A stretch of DNA of 64,000 nucleotides from Sebastes aleutianus (taxonomy: Eukaryota; Chordata; Actinopteri; Perciformes; Sebastidae), in assembly GCA_916700875.1 (NCBI GenBank), contig CAKAKS010000068.1, positions 27,993,253 through 28,057,252 of the forward strand, given 5' to 3'. A program made the translations under genes and the position numbers. The notes beneath the pieces were generated by a model. The model did not search any database and was not told the origin of the DNA. It was given only the letters and a program-made list of their open reading frames with translations. Of the stretch, positions 22,735 to 33,645 are shown piece after piece. Numbering within the stretch: position 1 is the first letter of the stretch; each line of letters opens with the position of its first letter.

Positions 22735-24951
22735 CCTCTCTACACACCCACGGAGCCGAGAAGAGGAATACAGATAATGTTGTCGTGCCGGTTATAGGCT
22801 CGGTAGTGAATGACACGATAATGTGCAGACAGATTCTGTGTTTTTGTGTTTTTAGCTGAACTATACCAGAGAATATTCAGTTAAAACAGATTGGTGATGC
22901 TGTTTCTCCGTGAAGTTTGCTGGACTTTGGTGTGGTAGTAGAATGAGTGTTAAATTATCTGCCTGATATTTTGGGACTTGCCTTTTAGAATCTGAAGTAA
23001 TTTTGTAAATGCATATATACTGTTTTCATCAACATATTGTAGATTGCAACTAGGCTGCTTTTGGAGACTTAGATGACGTGGTAAAACACTGAAAACTGTG
23101 CATTTGACATATTTGGTTTTGCTATCTCTCTTCTTCTGATACCTCATCTTATTTCCATCATTTTATTTCTTAATATTGCTGTTCTGACACAAGCACCAAA
23201 ACAGATTCTTTGTACACATGTATAGTAATTGGTGAATAAGGTCAAATTCTGAACTTTTAACATATCAAAAGTTAGATGATGCATGTCTCTTTGGTTTTCC
23301 CCATGTGTATCACTAATGTCACCTAAATTATCATACTGTATTTCCACTCTAGTTTGAATTTATGCATGTTTGTCATTGGTATTCCATTCAAGCAGATGGT
23401 AAAAAAATCACACATTGAGTGGATGGAAACCCCTCTGGAGGTTCAGCCGAGCTTCTCCTCCTACGCAGAGTAAACTAAATGGAAGGCTAACAGCTGGTGA
23501 AAGTTTGCCAAAGCAAAGACCCACAGTGTTCAGCTTTTTTATTTTTTTTTTTTTTACTCTGAGGATGTCATGTGGTGTGGATTGTTGCTGCATGTTCACA
23601 CCTAGTCTGTTTGAACGCCCCCATTCGCTTAAATTATTCTGGTGGTTGAGAACGATATCATTCCAACTGCACAGAAAACAACCTCACTGAAACACCGTGA
23701 AATTCTAGGTCTCGGCCTTATTCCAAGTCAGCTGCAGGTGCGGTTTGTTTATGGTGCGAACAAAGCACAACGGCCTCAGCAAGCGGCGTCAAGGGCTGCT
23801 TTCCATTATTTCCGTATATCTGGATAACTTACTGTGCATTACAGCTTACATAATAGACTTGTTTCACCTTGCGAAGTCAAGAACATTATTTTACAGATGG
23901 TTACGAAATGGTGCAGGTTATGCTTTCTAGGATGTTTGTTATATGAATCTGTGCATGCACAATTATACTTCTCATTTCCTTTTATGATGTAAAAAATATG
24001 TATGAAATGTATGAGTTTAAATGAACTCAGTGTTATGCATCTGTAACAAGCATACTGAGAGATAATGAGACAGCAGGAGGCATGTTGTGGAAGGAGAAAT
24101 TGGAACAGCCATCATTATGGCATGTAGGAATGGCAGGAAATAATATGGAAAATATAATATAATACACACAGCATACATGTAATGCCAAATGTAGAATGAA
24201 ATGACTACCTGAGTGTTCATTCTAGCACAAACACTTCAACTGTGAATTTCAGTAATTAGCACCCCTTCAATCCGAGGGGAGAATCTAATTAAAATCACCT
24301 TCTGCTGTGTTTGACTATAAAACAAAATGCTGCATCCACTTGCGTACTTGTCTCACTGGCACGAGGCTGGGGAGCAGAGGTTTGAATTGAAAGCCTTGTT
24401 TAAAATGTTTTGCCTGAACTAACATGGCGATTAATTTGTTTGTTCTTTTCTTTTTTTTCTTCTTTCCTTTTGTTTCCCTTCCTTCCCTTCTTGTAGACTC
24501 AATACAACTGTTCATGAGAGCTTTCAGTGGAATTAATTTGTATTATCATGTCACAGTTTTTGTAAACAAATCTTCTCTCTGCTGACATTTTCCACAAAAC
24601 GTATTGTTTTGAAGAGAAATTATGCTTCACGGGGCTTTGTGTTCATTTCTGCAAGTCAGTGAATGTTACATTTGTTCTGTTTGTTTGTTTTAACGATTTT
24701 TTCTTCTCTCTTACACTTTCTTCAGCTTTAACAAGTTTGCTTCTAAAAAAGACAATATGAATGTGGCAGAATGTGATAAATGGGAATTTCAGCAAGACTG
24801 ATCAAAGAGACGAAGCCAGGATACATCTGTCTCCCAATGCTCAGAGGGAGAGAGGAGAAGAAGTAGTTGGAGAGAGAGGTTACAAACTGAGGCTGGTTTA
24901 CCCTCCTTTATCCAAGTTGTCTAATTTAACATGCCCATAAATTACCAAACA
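22735..24951. other. Unassigned stretch
   Basis: Long T runs occur near 23527-23556 and a T/C tract at 24444-24490. Overlapping short frames on both strands around 23.4-23.9 kb have no recognisable domain. No repeat end is seen. Confidence 0.4.
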
Positions 24952-24959
24952 AACAGAGG

Positions 24960-26034
24960 GTATGGGTGCTCCGATAGATCGGCCGCTGAACATTATTGGC
25001 CGATACTTGTTGCCTGCCAGTAAATATAGAGTTGCCAATTCATTATACTTTCTCATCAATGATGTTAAGAATAATTGAATAAATAAACAATGCTATGTGA
25101 TAACTTGTAGGGATGTAACAATACTTAAAGTTTCAGTAGGCAACAAGTTTTTAGCGTCATTGGGAAAAAAATCCATAATAACATTTCTGCATATTGTAAT
25201 TCAACTGTTCTGAGAGAAAACAAGACTTCTGCACCTCCTCATGGCTCTGTTTTCAGGCTTTGGCCAATCACAGGTCATTTCAGAGAGAGAGCGTTCCTAT
25301 TGGCTGTGCTCTGGCTGGTAGGCGGTACTTGGTCTTTCCTCAATTGTTGTAAACATGGCTGTCAGGTCACAAACTTTCTAATTTTACAGCTAAACAGTAC
25401 ACTACAAGATGTTTCTGAAAACATTTGAGGAGAGAAATAGGCATTACAGTAACAGAATATTGATTCATATTTGATCAGCGCTGCCTAGTTTGACCGTTTG
25501 AGCGGAGTTTGTGAATGATTGACAGCTGCTCAGAGACAGTCTGTGAAATCTTGCAGATGCCATAAGGAGCACCAGAGGCACATGGTTATTTTTAGATTAC
25601 CTGTCTCATGCACTACTGTCAGGATATAATGACTGTTTTATAAAAATAACTTAATCATATTTGCTCCATTTTATACACACTGCAGCTTTTAAACATGAGA
25701 AATGTAGCACTTTATACTGAACAACAGGGGGTCTATTTTTATTCTTTATTATTAAAATGAATATCATTTTTCATTTGAATTTCATTTCTCATTTAAATGT
25801 CTTGAAGAGCCCAGTAATAAAATTGTCAAATCATACTTTAGTTGCTTTATGTGAGTTAATATAAATGTAACTGATTGTGATATTGTCTCATATCAATCAC
25901 ACGCAGCTGGAATGAATCGGATTGAAATAGTATCGTGGCAGACTTTGTTACTGACTTTGTGATACCAGCAAATATAGATAGGTGATCGTTATCGACCAAT
26001 ACCGCTTCCCAAAAATCCTGATCGGAGCACCCTT
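24960..26034. mobile_element. hAT-like element (GGGTGCTCCGAT ends) with perfect 8-bp duplication
   Basis: The left end has GGGTGCTCCGAT (24964-24975) and the right end its exact complement ATCGGAGCACCC (26021-26032). Subterminal words GGCCGATACT and ATCGACCAATACC are typical of this teleost group. The flanks AACAGAGG at 24952-24959 and 26035-26042 are identical, fitting the 8-bp duplication of hAT transposases. There is no transposase frame. The 5' part is interrupted by a later TTAA-bounded element (25125-25692); without it the element is about 0.5 kb. Confidence 0.85.
25125..25692 (+). mobile_element. TTAA-bounded non-autonomous element, copy 2 (nested, complete)
   Basis: TTAA is present at 25125-25128 and again at 25689-25692. 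The inner ends are AAGTTTCAGTAGGCA and, in reverse, AAGCTGCAGTGTGTA, an imperfect inverted repeat. It aligns with copies 528-1095 (same strand) and 38134-38755 (opposite). Being inside the hAT-like element, it inserted later. Its CpG-bearing core is more decayed than in copy 1 (for example ATGGCTGTCAGG instead of ATGGCGGCCGGG). Confidence 0.85.
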
Positions 26035-26042
26035 AACAGAGG

Positions 26043-27174
26043 GGACTCTGATTTTGTAAACTGGAGGACAGCATTATGCTGATTTATGACAGCACACTTT
26101 ATTACATTTTGTTACTCTGGAATAACTTCTCTTCTCTCTCCTCCCCTGTCCTCTCACCTCCTGTTAATTATCTTCTAATAACAATCACAGTGAGGCAGCA
26201 GGGAGGCTCCTTAATTTATTCTGCTCCAGGGTAAACCTTTTGGTAGGTCCTCCTAGGATATGGATCATCACAACGATGATAGCTTTTATATTGTGTGTGT
26301 GTGTGTGTCTGTGTGGGTTGACTCAGGTAATTCTAGAACTGCTGCTCTAGCAGATTGTAAAATATGCTAGACTCCTCTGCACACAGCACCTGTAGTGCAT
26401 TTGTGCATGTGTACGTACCTCTTTGGGAGTCTGCTCATTAGTTTTTGCGACGTGCAATTCAGATTAAAATAGGCTTCCAGAGGCTACACACTCTAAGCTG
26501 AGTGCAGCTCCCAGGATCTAGTGGTGTATGTCCAGTGATATCGATCACCAGGGACGAGTTAGCGACAGTTAAACTCAGTGTTTTCTCTGTCCTAACAAAT
26601 AATAAGACATTATGATGAGATGTGCAAGGGGAGTATCATTCATGCTTCACAATCACTTGCTCATTCGTGAGGAGAATGGCTACCAGCCGACTATTAACGT
26701 CTAATCATCCTTCTGCCACCTCAACCTTTCTTCATTATGTGCTATATGTTTTGTGTTGTTGCTTTAAATTCGGTTTAATGTTCGTGTAGGCCATGTGTTT
26801 GTTTGTTTAAGCAGAATTCCCTTTGGTGCTCTAATTATTTGAGAGTTCCCTCTGGCTAAACTAATAGCCTGTTTCCATCAGCTAATTCTGCTTTTAGGGA
26901 AATGTGGTTGTGGTGGCGGAATAATTAGTTGTTGTTAAGGTGTCAGAGGGGTGTGAAGAATCCTGAGTTTAGTGGATGTTACTGATAATAATTTCAGGAG
27001 GAGGACAGTTTTAATGAATCTGTTTGAGTGAATATAATGTGTCAAAAAAAGAGTGTTAATTCTGAAACTCTTCAACTGTTCAATCTCGATTAGCAGATCT
27101 GTCTCTGACAGGCAGCCTAATCAGGCACACACGTTTGAATTGCGTCACTAGTTTGACAAGCAGAGGGAAATGAA
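26043..27174. other. Unassigned stretch, possible conserved block
   Basis: A TG run lies at 26292-26308. The part from about 26800 to 26950 has several homeodomain-type TAAT sites (CTAATTATTTG, GCTAATTCTGC, GAATAATTAGTTG) and no repeat signature. It is a guess as a non-coding regulatory element. Confidence 0.35.
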
Positions 27175-27386
27175 CTATAGCCCAACAGCCAGGCCAATAT
27201 ATTGTCCAATTTTAGCTCATTGCAGATAGATCAATAGTGGCATATACATCAACGGATAAGTAATAAGAAATGGTAGCAGTGAAATGCTTAAGATATGCTT
27301 GAGGTTTTCAGAGAGTGCTGATACATTTCGGCTCAACTATTAACGTTGATATCGGCTTGAAAAATCTATTATTGGTCGGGCTATAG
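27175..27386. mobile_element. Short TIR element (CTATAGCCC ends), about 212 bp
   Basis: It starts CTATAGCCCAACAGCCAGGC and ends GGTCGGGCTATAG, giving a perfect 9-bp inverted end that continues imperfectly. The subterminal GATATCGGC and GGCCAATAT words resemble hAT-like teleost MITEs. No clear target duplication is seen. Confidence 0.7.
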
Positions 27387-27695
27387 AGTAAACTGCAGCG
27401 TGTAATTGTATTGCTGCTTCATGTGAATTATGTAGATGAACAAGGAGTTCTCCAGTACTGGAGGTATATGTGATATTAGGCTGCTACAATGACTTGATTT
27501 CAGTTCCTTCAATGGAATTATTGTTGATGATATAATATATGCATTTATCCTGCAGGCTAGTTATCCTTTTTTGGCTGCAACATTTAGCCGGCTACATTTA
27601 TTTCTTTCAGTAATGTGTGAAACTGTTTAAGACCTTACAGTAACTACAGCCTCACTAATATGGACCTGACATTTATAGAGAGAAAAGAAGTCCTG

Positions 27696-28704
27696 AAGCA
27701 CCCAATAATGTAATAATTTCCTGAAATGTAATAAAATGTGCACTTAACCTGATAGAAAATGCAATATAACCCAATAATGTAACAACTTGACTAATAATGT
27801 AATAGAATGTCTGAAAATGTAATACTTTTGACGGATATAATACTTTGCTCATTTCCAGTACATTTTGTGTTTTAAGAATTTAAGAATGTTTTATACATTG
27901 GATTTGAAACTAAATGACTATTAGGTTAAAGTGCAGACTCTGAGCACCACATGGCTCTATGCACATGGTCTGACACTCAGGGACATGCAACAACATCTTG
28001 GTAAACCCCCCCATCAAGTCAAACGTTTGTACATTTAAATGTACTCAAGTATTAAGGTCAACTTTTGTCTTCATTTCAAATATAATTTGAAACCTGTTTT
28101 GAATGCAAACATTTCAAAAGATAAGTCAAAGCAAAAGAGACACTTCATTTAATTAGAATCACTGATGACTCAGATGAAAAAGAGCATTTCACGGACACTG
28201 AATCAACTCGCTTGTGTAACGTTAGCCATCTTCTGCAGCTTCTGTCATCTTCCGATGGCGTCTAATCTAATACCAATCAGCATGAATTTTGGTGGGTTCA
28301 TTTCCCATTGATGGGGACTTTAGTTTAATGCATCTTGGCCTGATAAAAATGTATCATGCATGCACTTGCCATTTGTTGTATTTTTTAAATACTACATAAA
28401 GCCTAGAGTTTACATTTCCAAATATGAAAGCAGTGTCAAATGTCAGTGTTTTCAGGACGCAAACATGACGCTAACAGTATTATACATTTTGTATACTTGC
28501 ACACATTATTTCCGAGAAAAAAACATCAGTTTTGAAAAAACATGGCCCACCTTAAAGGTATTACAGTATTTGTTAAAATGTTATTACAGTATCAGTCAGG
28601 ACATGTAATGGTCAAATTATGACATAATTGGGATTTTCAAACAGGTTAAGTGCAAATGTTATTGCATTTTCAGTAAATGATTACATTATTGGGTGCTACA
28701 ATAC
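27696..28704. mobile_element. 1-kb long-TIR element with perfect 8-bp duplication
   Basis: Both ends carry an inverted repeat of about 55 bp starting GCACCCAATAATGTAAT and ending inward at GCACTTAACCTG. On the left it spans roughly 27698-27752 and on the right 28641-28696. The 8-bp flanks AAGTCCTG at 27688-27695 and 28705-28712 are identical. The inner left arm repeats the word AATGTAATA several times. There is no transposase frame, and an 82-codon frame (28360-28608) has no motif. The 8-bp duplication suggests hAT-type mobilisation, but the ends are not a hAT family I can name. Confidence 0.85.
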
Positions 28705-28712
28705 AAGTCCTG

Positions 28713-30648
28713 CCCATAGATTCTGCTGCTTTGTCACTGAGCCTCCTGCAAGATCGTAGTGGATGGGATTGATTATTTATTTATTTATTCTCTCAGTACT
28801 TTGTCCTTGTCACATTGTACACCATTGGTGGTGGGCTAATGGAGACTTGAGAGGAATGGAACTCCAAGAGAAATGATTAAAAGTCTTAGTTTTCTCTGCA
28901 TAATTTGCATGCTAACACATTCTCAATGCACAACCCTGTCTTTTTTCAAAATCAGACAAAAGAAAAATAGAACGGATGGAGCACTTTCCTCTTAACATTT
29001 CTATTATGCATTTTATAATGTAGTGGCTGCTCCTGTGTTTTCATAAGCACCATTTATTCTCTCAATGGTGGTTGAGTAAAAGAAAGACATGTCTGATGTT
29101 GTTTACTGAAAGATCTTCTAAAGAAGCAGAGGGAGGAATCATGACTGCTTCTTCCTGCCAGAGATCAATTCCTTGCCCTCAAAGGGTCAAATTCGGAATT
29201 GATTTCCCTCAGTCCATTTTCCCACAGTGAGAACTCTCTGAAGCAGTAAATCATTTCCTCAAGTACAATGGACAGAACAAATACCTCCAAGAGGAAGGCT
29301 GCTGGAGCACTTAAATGCTTGCCTCCCTTGTGAACATAATTTCCATTAACACTCTCTCAAACCTCTTCACACTCTGGGAAATTTGTCTCTCCAGCTCTCA
29401 ACCCATAATGGTTATTGGGATAATTATGGTAGCAACACAAACATGTTTTTCTCTCTATGAATGTATGGATGTAGGAGTTGTTCTTTTTAACATTCTGCCC
29501 ACTTTATGCATGTAATTGGGGGTGAGAAACACATTTCAATATACTGCAATTCAAATCAACAGTCTCAACACAGATGAATATTATAAGCTTTTCAAAGTTT
29601 AGATTCATTGCAGAGCTGTTCGCCTGTATTTATTTATTTATTGCCACTGACTTTGAGGGATATATATAAGCCTCCAGCTGGTGTATTTGAGTTAAATCTA
29701 TGTTCATTAGGGCACTACATCTGTTCTTGCATATCTCCACAGACAGCAAGTTATATAGACAAAAAATATTGATTTTGTGTAGTGATATCTACAAATCATA
29801 TCTAAATGTATCACCAGCGAGCTTCAAAACAGTTATTTGCACCCAGTATGCATCTTTTTCTTAGGTTTCCATTTAACTATAGTATCTTCCATTTAAGTGT
29901 GTGTGCAGTGCACCATTTACAATCTGGCAAGTTATGGATAGCAGCTGTAGGCTACGATTTGCATGAATATTTACTATAAAAGCTGAAATAAGCGGTGTCA
30001 ACAAAACGGGGTGAAATAAATGTTCCAGGCTGGATTATTATCCCAGTTGGGCACCGATTACTGGGGATTTGGTAGTGTGCAGAACCCTGTTATTACAACC
30101 CCTTCATCATGACAATGACATTCACATCTGCCAGCTTGCGGTCCGATCTGCGGGAGGCACTGTTTTATTAAGCTTTGCCACCTGATGATGGCAAATCAAC
30201 CTCAAAGACAGCCGTCACTTCCTTCAAGGCTGCTGCTGTGGATTTGTACTGGAGGTCTGAGCAGCCCTGAAAAGGCCCTTTGAAAAACTGCGCTCTGTCA
30301 AAGATGATGAATCTGTTTAACATTCGGGATGTTGCCTCTGCTGTTTGGGTATGTCACTAATAGAAAAGGTCATTTTGAATCTGTGTTAAGGTGTCACACT
30401 CATGCTATGTGGCAAAGATTTATGCATCCAGGTGGACTGATTTTTCGGCCTATATTTCCCAAAAGGCTTAATGTAGACCGTGTGCAAGCTGCCTGTTGAA
30501 AAATGAATCAATGCAGGACGAATCTACGGGAAATACCTTCAAACAGACTAGTGAGACAGGCTCACCTGGATCCTTGGGTTACTTTCAAAAGGTTATCTGT
30601 CAATAAACTACTACATTATATAGTGTGATTTCAATTATATGGTGGTAT
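28713..30648. other. Unassigned non-coding stretch
   Basis: Short TTTA runs occur near 28775 and 29630. No repeat end, exon or RNA gene is recognised. Confidence 0.4.
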
Positions 30649-31394
30649 GAGGTACAAGTCGACCAATAGTAGATTTTAGAGGCCGATATAATAACGATTG
30701 GAGCAGGAAAAAGCCAAAAGCCAATTAATTGGACAATATTTTTCTTTACTTCAGCAGCAGCCTAGTTGGCTACTTTTGCATATGCCGTTTAAAAAAAAAA
30801 GATTTTTTTGGCACTACAAATTTAATAATTTGTAAGAGAATATCCTGAAGTGTGATTTGGTGGATTACATCAATGGAAATTGTTCTATTTATTTGCAATG
30901 GGCGATGCACTGTTCTGTGGCTTACAGTATGACCGGCCAGGATTACTTCTGTTGCGCGTTACGTTGTTAAGTGCCATTCTTGAAAACCATTAATGTTGGT
31001 GCATATTTCCGGGGTTAGGAGGATCCTTAAGTGTGTCCATTTCATGAATAGATGGTTACGTGGCTGGATTATTTGAAAGAGAGAACGCCAAATTGGTAAG
31101 CAAGTTAAAGTAACATTGAATGGTTTCTTTTCCTCCTGGTCTGTCTGTCTTGTATCGTGGACAAAAAGCTTATAGTGTTGTATAAAATGTTTGAGAGATA
31201 ACTTTTTTTCTCTCCCTCTACCTCAACTTTGTATGTGGAGCCTCCATGCAAAACAGTGATGTACATCCCCACTTGACTGGTGGCGGCTGTGCAGCCATCG
31301 GACACTATCAGAGCCCAGTTCAGCCAATGACGATAGTTTGTAAAACATCATATCGGCGCCAATTAATCTACTAAACTGATTAATCGGTCTACCT
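30649..31394. mobile_element. hAT-like element (AGGT.GACC ends), about 746 bp
   Basis: The left end is GAGGTACAAGTCGACCAATAG, shown here by its parts GAGGTAC and GTCGACCAATAG. The right end in reverse is AGGTAGACCGATTAATCAG. Inner flanks carry GGCCGATATAATAACG and, in reverse, GGCGCCGATATGATG. The flanks GTGGTATG and TTAGTATG match at 6 of 8 positions, a possible decayed duplication. There is no transposase frame. Confidence 0.7.
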
Positions 31395-33085
31395 TTAGTA
31401 TGTGGTAAATGAGACATTACTGTTGGAAGTGACATCAGACTTCGGCATTATTTGTTTAATGTGGGTTGCTTCAGAAAGGAGATTTCACGATGTTTGTGCA
31501 GTTTTATATGTTTGACACTATGGCATTGAGATTTTTCCAAGGTTTACCACTTGTATTTACTACTGTATGTTGGAAAATGTTTTTGAAAAATATACGGTAT
31601 GTTCTGCATTTTGTGCTTGTTCATTTACAATTGATCTCCTCTTTGGTTTTTCTTGGTAAGAGGGGAGTCTTAGAACCCGTGCCGACTGTGCGGGAGTCTG
31701 TGTGCATGTGCGTGTGTTTGCTTATTCGTGTTCCTGTCTGCCAGAGGGGTAGCGACATCACTGAGTTGGGAAGAGGGAGTAAGATTCACTACACACAGAC
31801 ACACAAAGACACGCACAGCTTGTTAAAACTGCTTCCTTCCTACTCATCTTTCCAACAAGACTTCCATCCCGGTGGCTCCTTGATTTGATTTCAGCTTCAG
31901 TTTGTGTCATTCCAAGCTGTTTGGTTAGGCTTTCTAATTAAATCAGGAGGATGTGAGGGAAATCAAAGCTGCTGTAATCATGTTGAGTTGCAATAGCACT
32001 TTGGAGTAAAAAGAAAAATCTCATTCGGAAGCTCCTGGAATGGCGTAGAACATGCAGATGGTGGAGGAGCACCTGTGCAGCATTTTAATAGAACAGTCGT
32101 GTATTAAATACTTAGTGACTTTGTTAGATAAAGCTCAATTCAAATCTGGTTACTTTCATGACCACACTTTGTGTTGTATTGGATTGCATTGAGCAAGGGG
32201 TACCGAATAAGAGGAACATACAATTAATGGAAGAACACCACATGCTATGGCCTAAAAAATCATCTGCAGTGCATTGTAATACTAGGGAATACTCTAGGCC
32301 TAATGAGGTCTCATGATACCAGACAATCTGAGATCTCTGCCTACCGATTGTCTGGAGATTTGTAAATCCCTAGAACAGCGGGTGATACGTGGGGATAGCG
32401 GGCTGTTAATGGTCGACATTGTCTATGATGTAGCTCCGGGGGAACGGGCCAGGAGGCTGCCGGAGATTCTGGGGGAATAAAACCTTCGACTAGATCCGTT
32501 TACCGTTGGGAAGAGAGCTCCGACATTATTTAAAATGTTTTAAGTTTGAACAGCAGCAACAGTGAGTCAACCGTCTGTGTGTCTGTTAGCATGTTAGCAG
32601 AGCAGCTGTAGCAACAACAGATATGTGCGTGTGTTTCTGCTACGACAGTGTTTACAACAGGGATGTATAAAGAGAACTTGATACAGCGCTGATGGCGGGC
32701 ATGAAGCGACAAAAGCTTGATACGGTTATACATTTGCATGGATGTTCTGCATCCATTGGGTCCATAGAGTAAGCAAACTAGTGTTTTGCTTCAACCCCCT
32801 CTCCCAGCTGCTGAGTGTGAGGCTCATTCACCTATAGTCTCAAGTATACATTTGTCAGGTAAATATTAATTGTATCCCTGTTGTACACATGCATGGTTTC
32901 TTTCTTTGTTTTATTATAGCCCCTCTCTACTTTATTGTTGTATGTTTGCACTTTGCACTTGAAAAACATTGGAGAAACTTAATAATTTATAAATGGCTCA
33001 AATAAATGTTTACCTGCTGTACTTATGCATTGTGATCTGTTGGCCCAACCGAAGTAAACTGTGGCACCAAAAAGGCATGATATTT
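31395..33085. other. Mostly unassigned; includes a GC-richer probable repeat
   Basis: The part 32290-32770 is GC-richer than its surroundings and includes CTCCGGGGGAACGGGCCAGG, which I half-recognise as dispersed teleost repeat sequence without being able to name it. A 140-codon plus frame (31466-31888), the longest in the window, opens at TTG, is low-complexity in places and has no domain I recognise, so it is not called. Confidence 0.35.
32319..32355. other. Perfect 10-bp hairpin
   Basis: CCAGACAATC (32319-32328) and GATTGTCTGG (32346-32355) are exact complements with a 17-base loop. It lies at the start of the GC-richer block. Its role is unknown. Confidence 0.7.
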
Positions 33086-33180
33086 AGTAGATTAGACATA
33101 GAAAATTTGTGGCAACAAAGTGACAATCAATATTATTGAGTAGATTAGACATAGAAAATTTGTGGCAATCAATATTATTG
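33086..33180. repeat. Two tandem copies of a 53-bp unit
   Basis: Copy one is 33086-33138 and copy two 33139-33180. Both start AGTAGATTAGACATAGAAAA and end in AATCAATATTATTGA. Copy two lacks 11 bases (the ACAAAGTGACA part). Confidence 0.9.
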
Positions 33181-33645
33181 AATGGATTCAAGCAACAATG
33201 TGTTAAAATGTTAGTTGATATTATGTATTTTATATAGTGAATCCAAATCATTTTTACCCAAATAATTAGTAAATATAAATGAATTTCCCCCAAATAATTA
33301 GTAAATATAAATCAATTTTACCCTGATATTCAGTAAATATAAATCAATTTGACCCTGATATTCAGTAAATATAAATCAATTTTGCCCAGATAATTAATTA
33401 ATATAAATCAATTTCACCCAGATATTCAGTAAATGTAAATCAATTTCACCAAGATAAGTAATTAATATAAATCAATTTTACCCAAATATTCAGTAAATCT
33501 AAATCAATTTCACCCAGATATTCTGTAAATATAAATCAGTTTTCCTTGTGAAATTAATTTGGATTTACTTAATTTATTCAATACTTTTTAATCAAATTTG
33601 TAGTAGTAAAATCTACTCAATTATATTACGTGTCACTTTGTTGCC
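33111..33645. mobile_element. Inverted-repeat element enclosing a minisatellite
   Basis: A 36-bp block starting GGCAACAAAGTGACAATCAA (33111-33146) matches the reverse complement of 33610-33645 at 32 of 36 positions. Everything between, including the 32-bp array, is AT-rich and non-coding. Similar 'GGCAACAAAGTGACA' termini occur in teleost MITEs as I remember them. The true outer borders and the superfamily are not clear. Confidence 0.7.
33259..33545. repeat. 32-bp minisatellite, nine units
   Basis: Units start at 33259, 33291, 33323, 33355, 33387, 33419, 33451, 33483 and 33515, the last being 31 bp. A typical unit contains ATTCAGTAAATATAAATCAA followed by TTT.ACC. The period stays at 32 despite point differences, and a partial unit precedes the array. 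Confidence 0.95.

Noticed and set aside
31466..31888. Longest open frame in the window, 140 codons on the plus strand
   Set aside because: It opens at TTG, has no domain or conserved motif, contains TG-repeat-like cysteine/valine runs and a TCC/ACAC-rich end, and lies in unremarkable DNA.
33111..33645. CRISPR-like regular array (nine 32-bp units)
   Set aside because: Units are directly abutting, with no unique spacers between constant repeats, and the surrounding DNA is vertebrate. It is a minisatellite.
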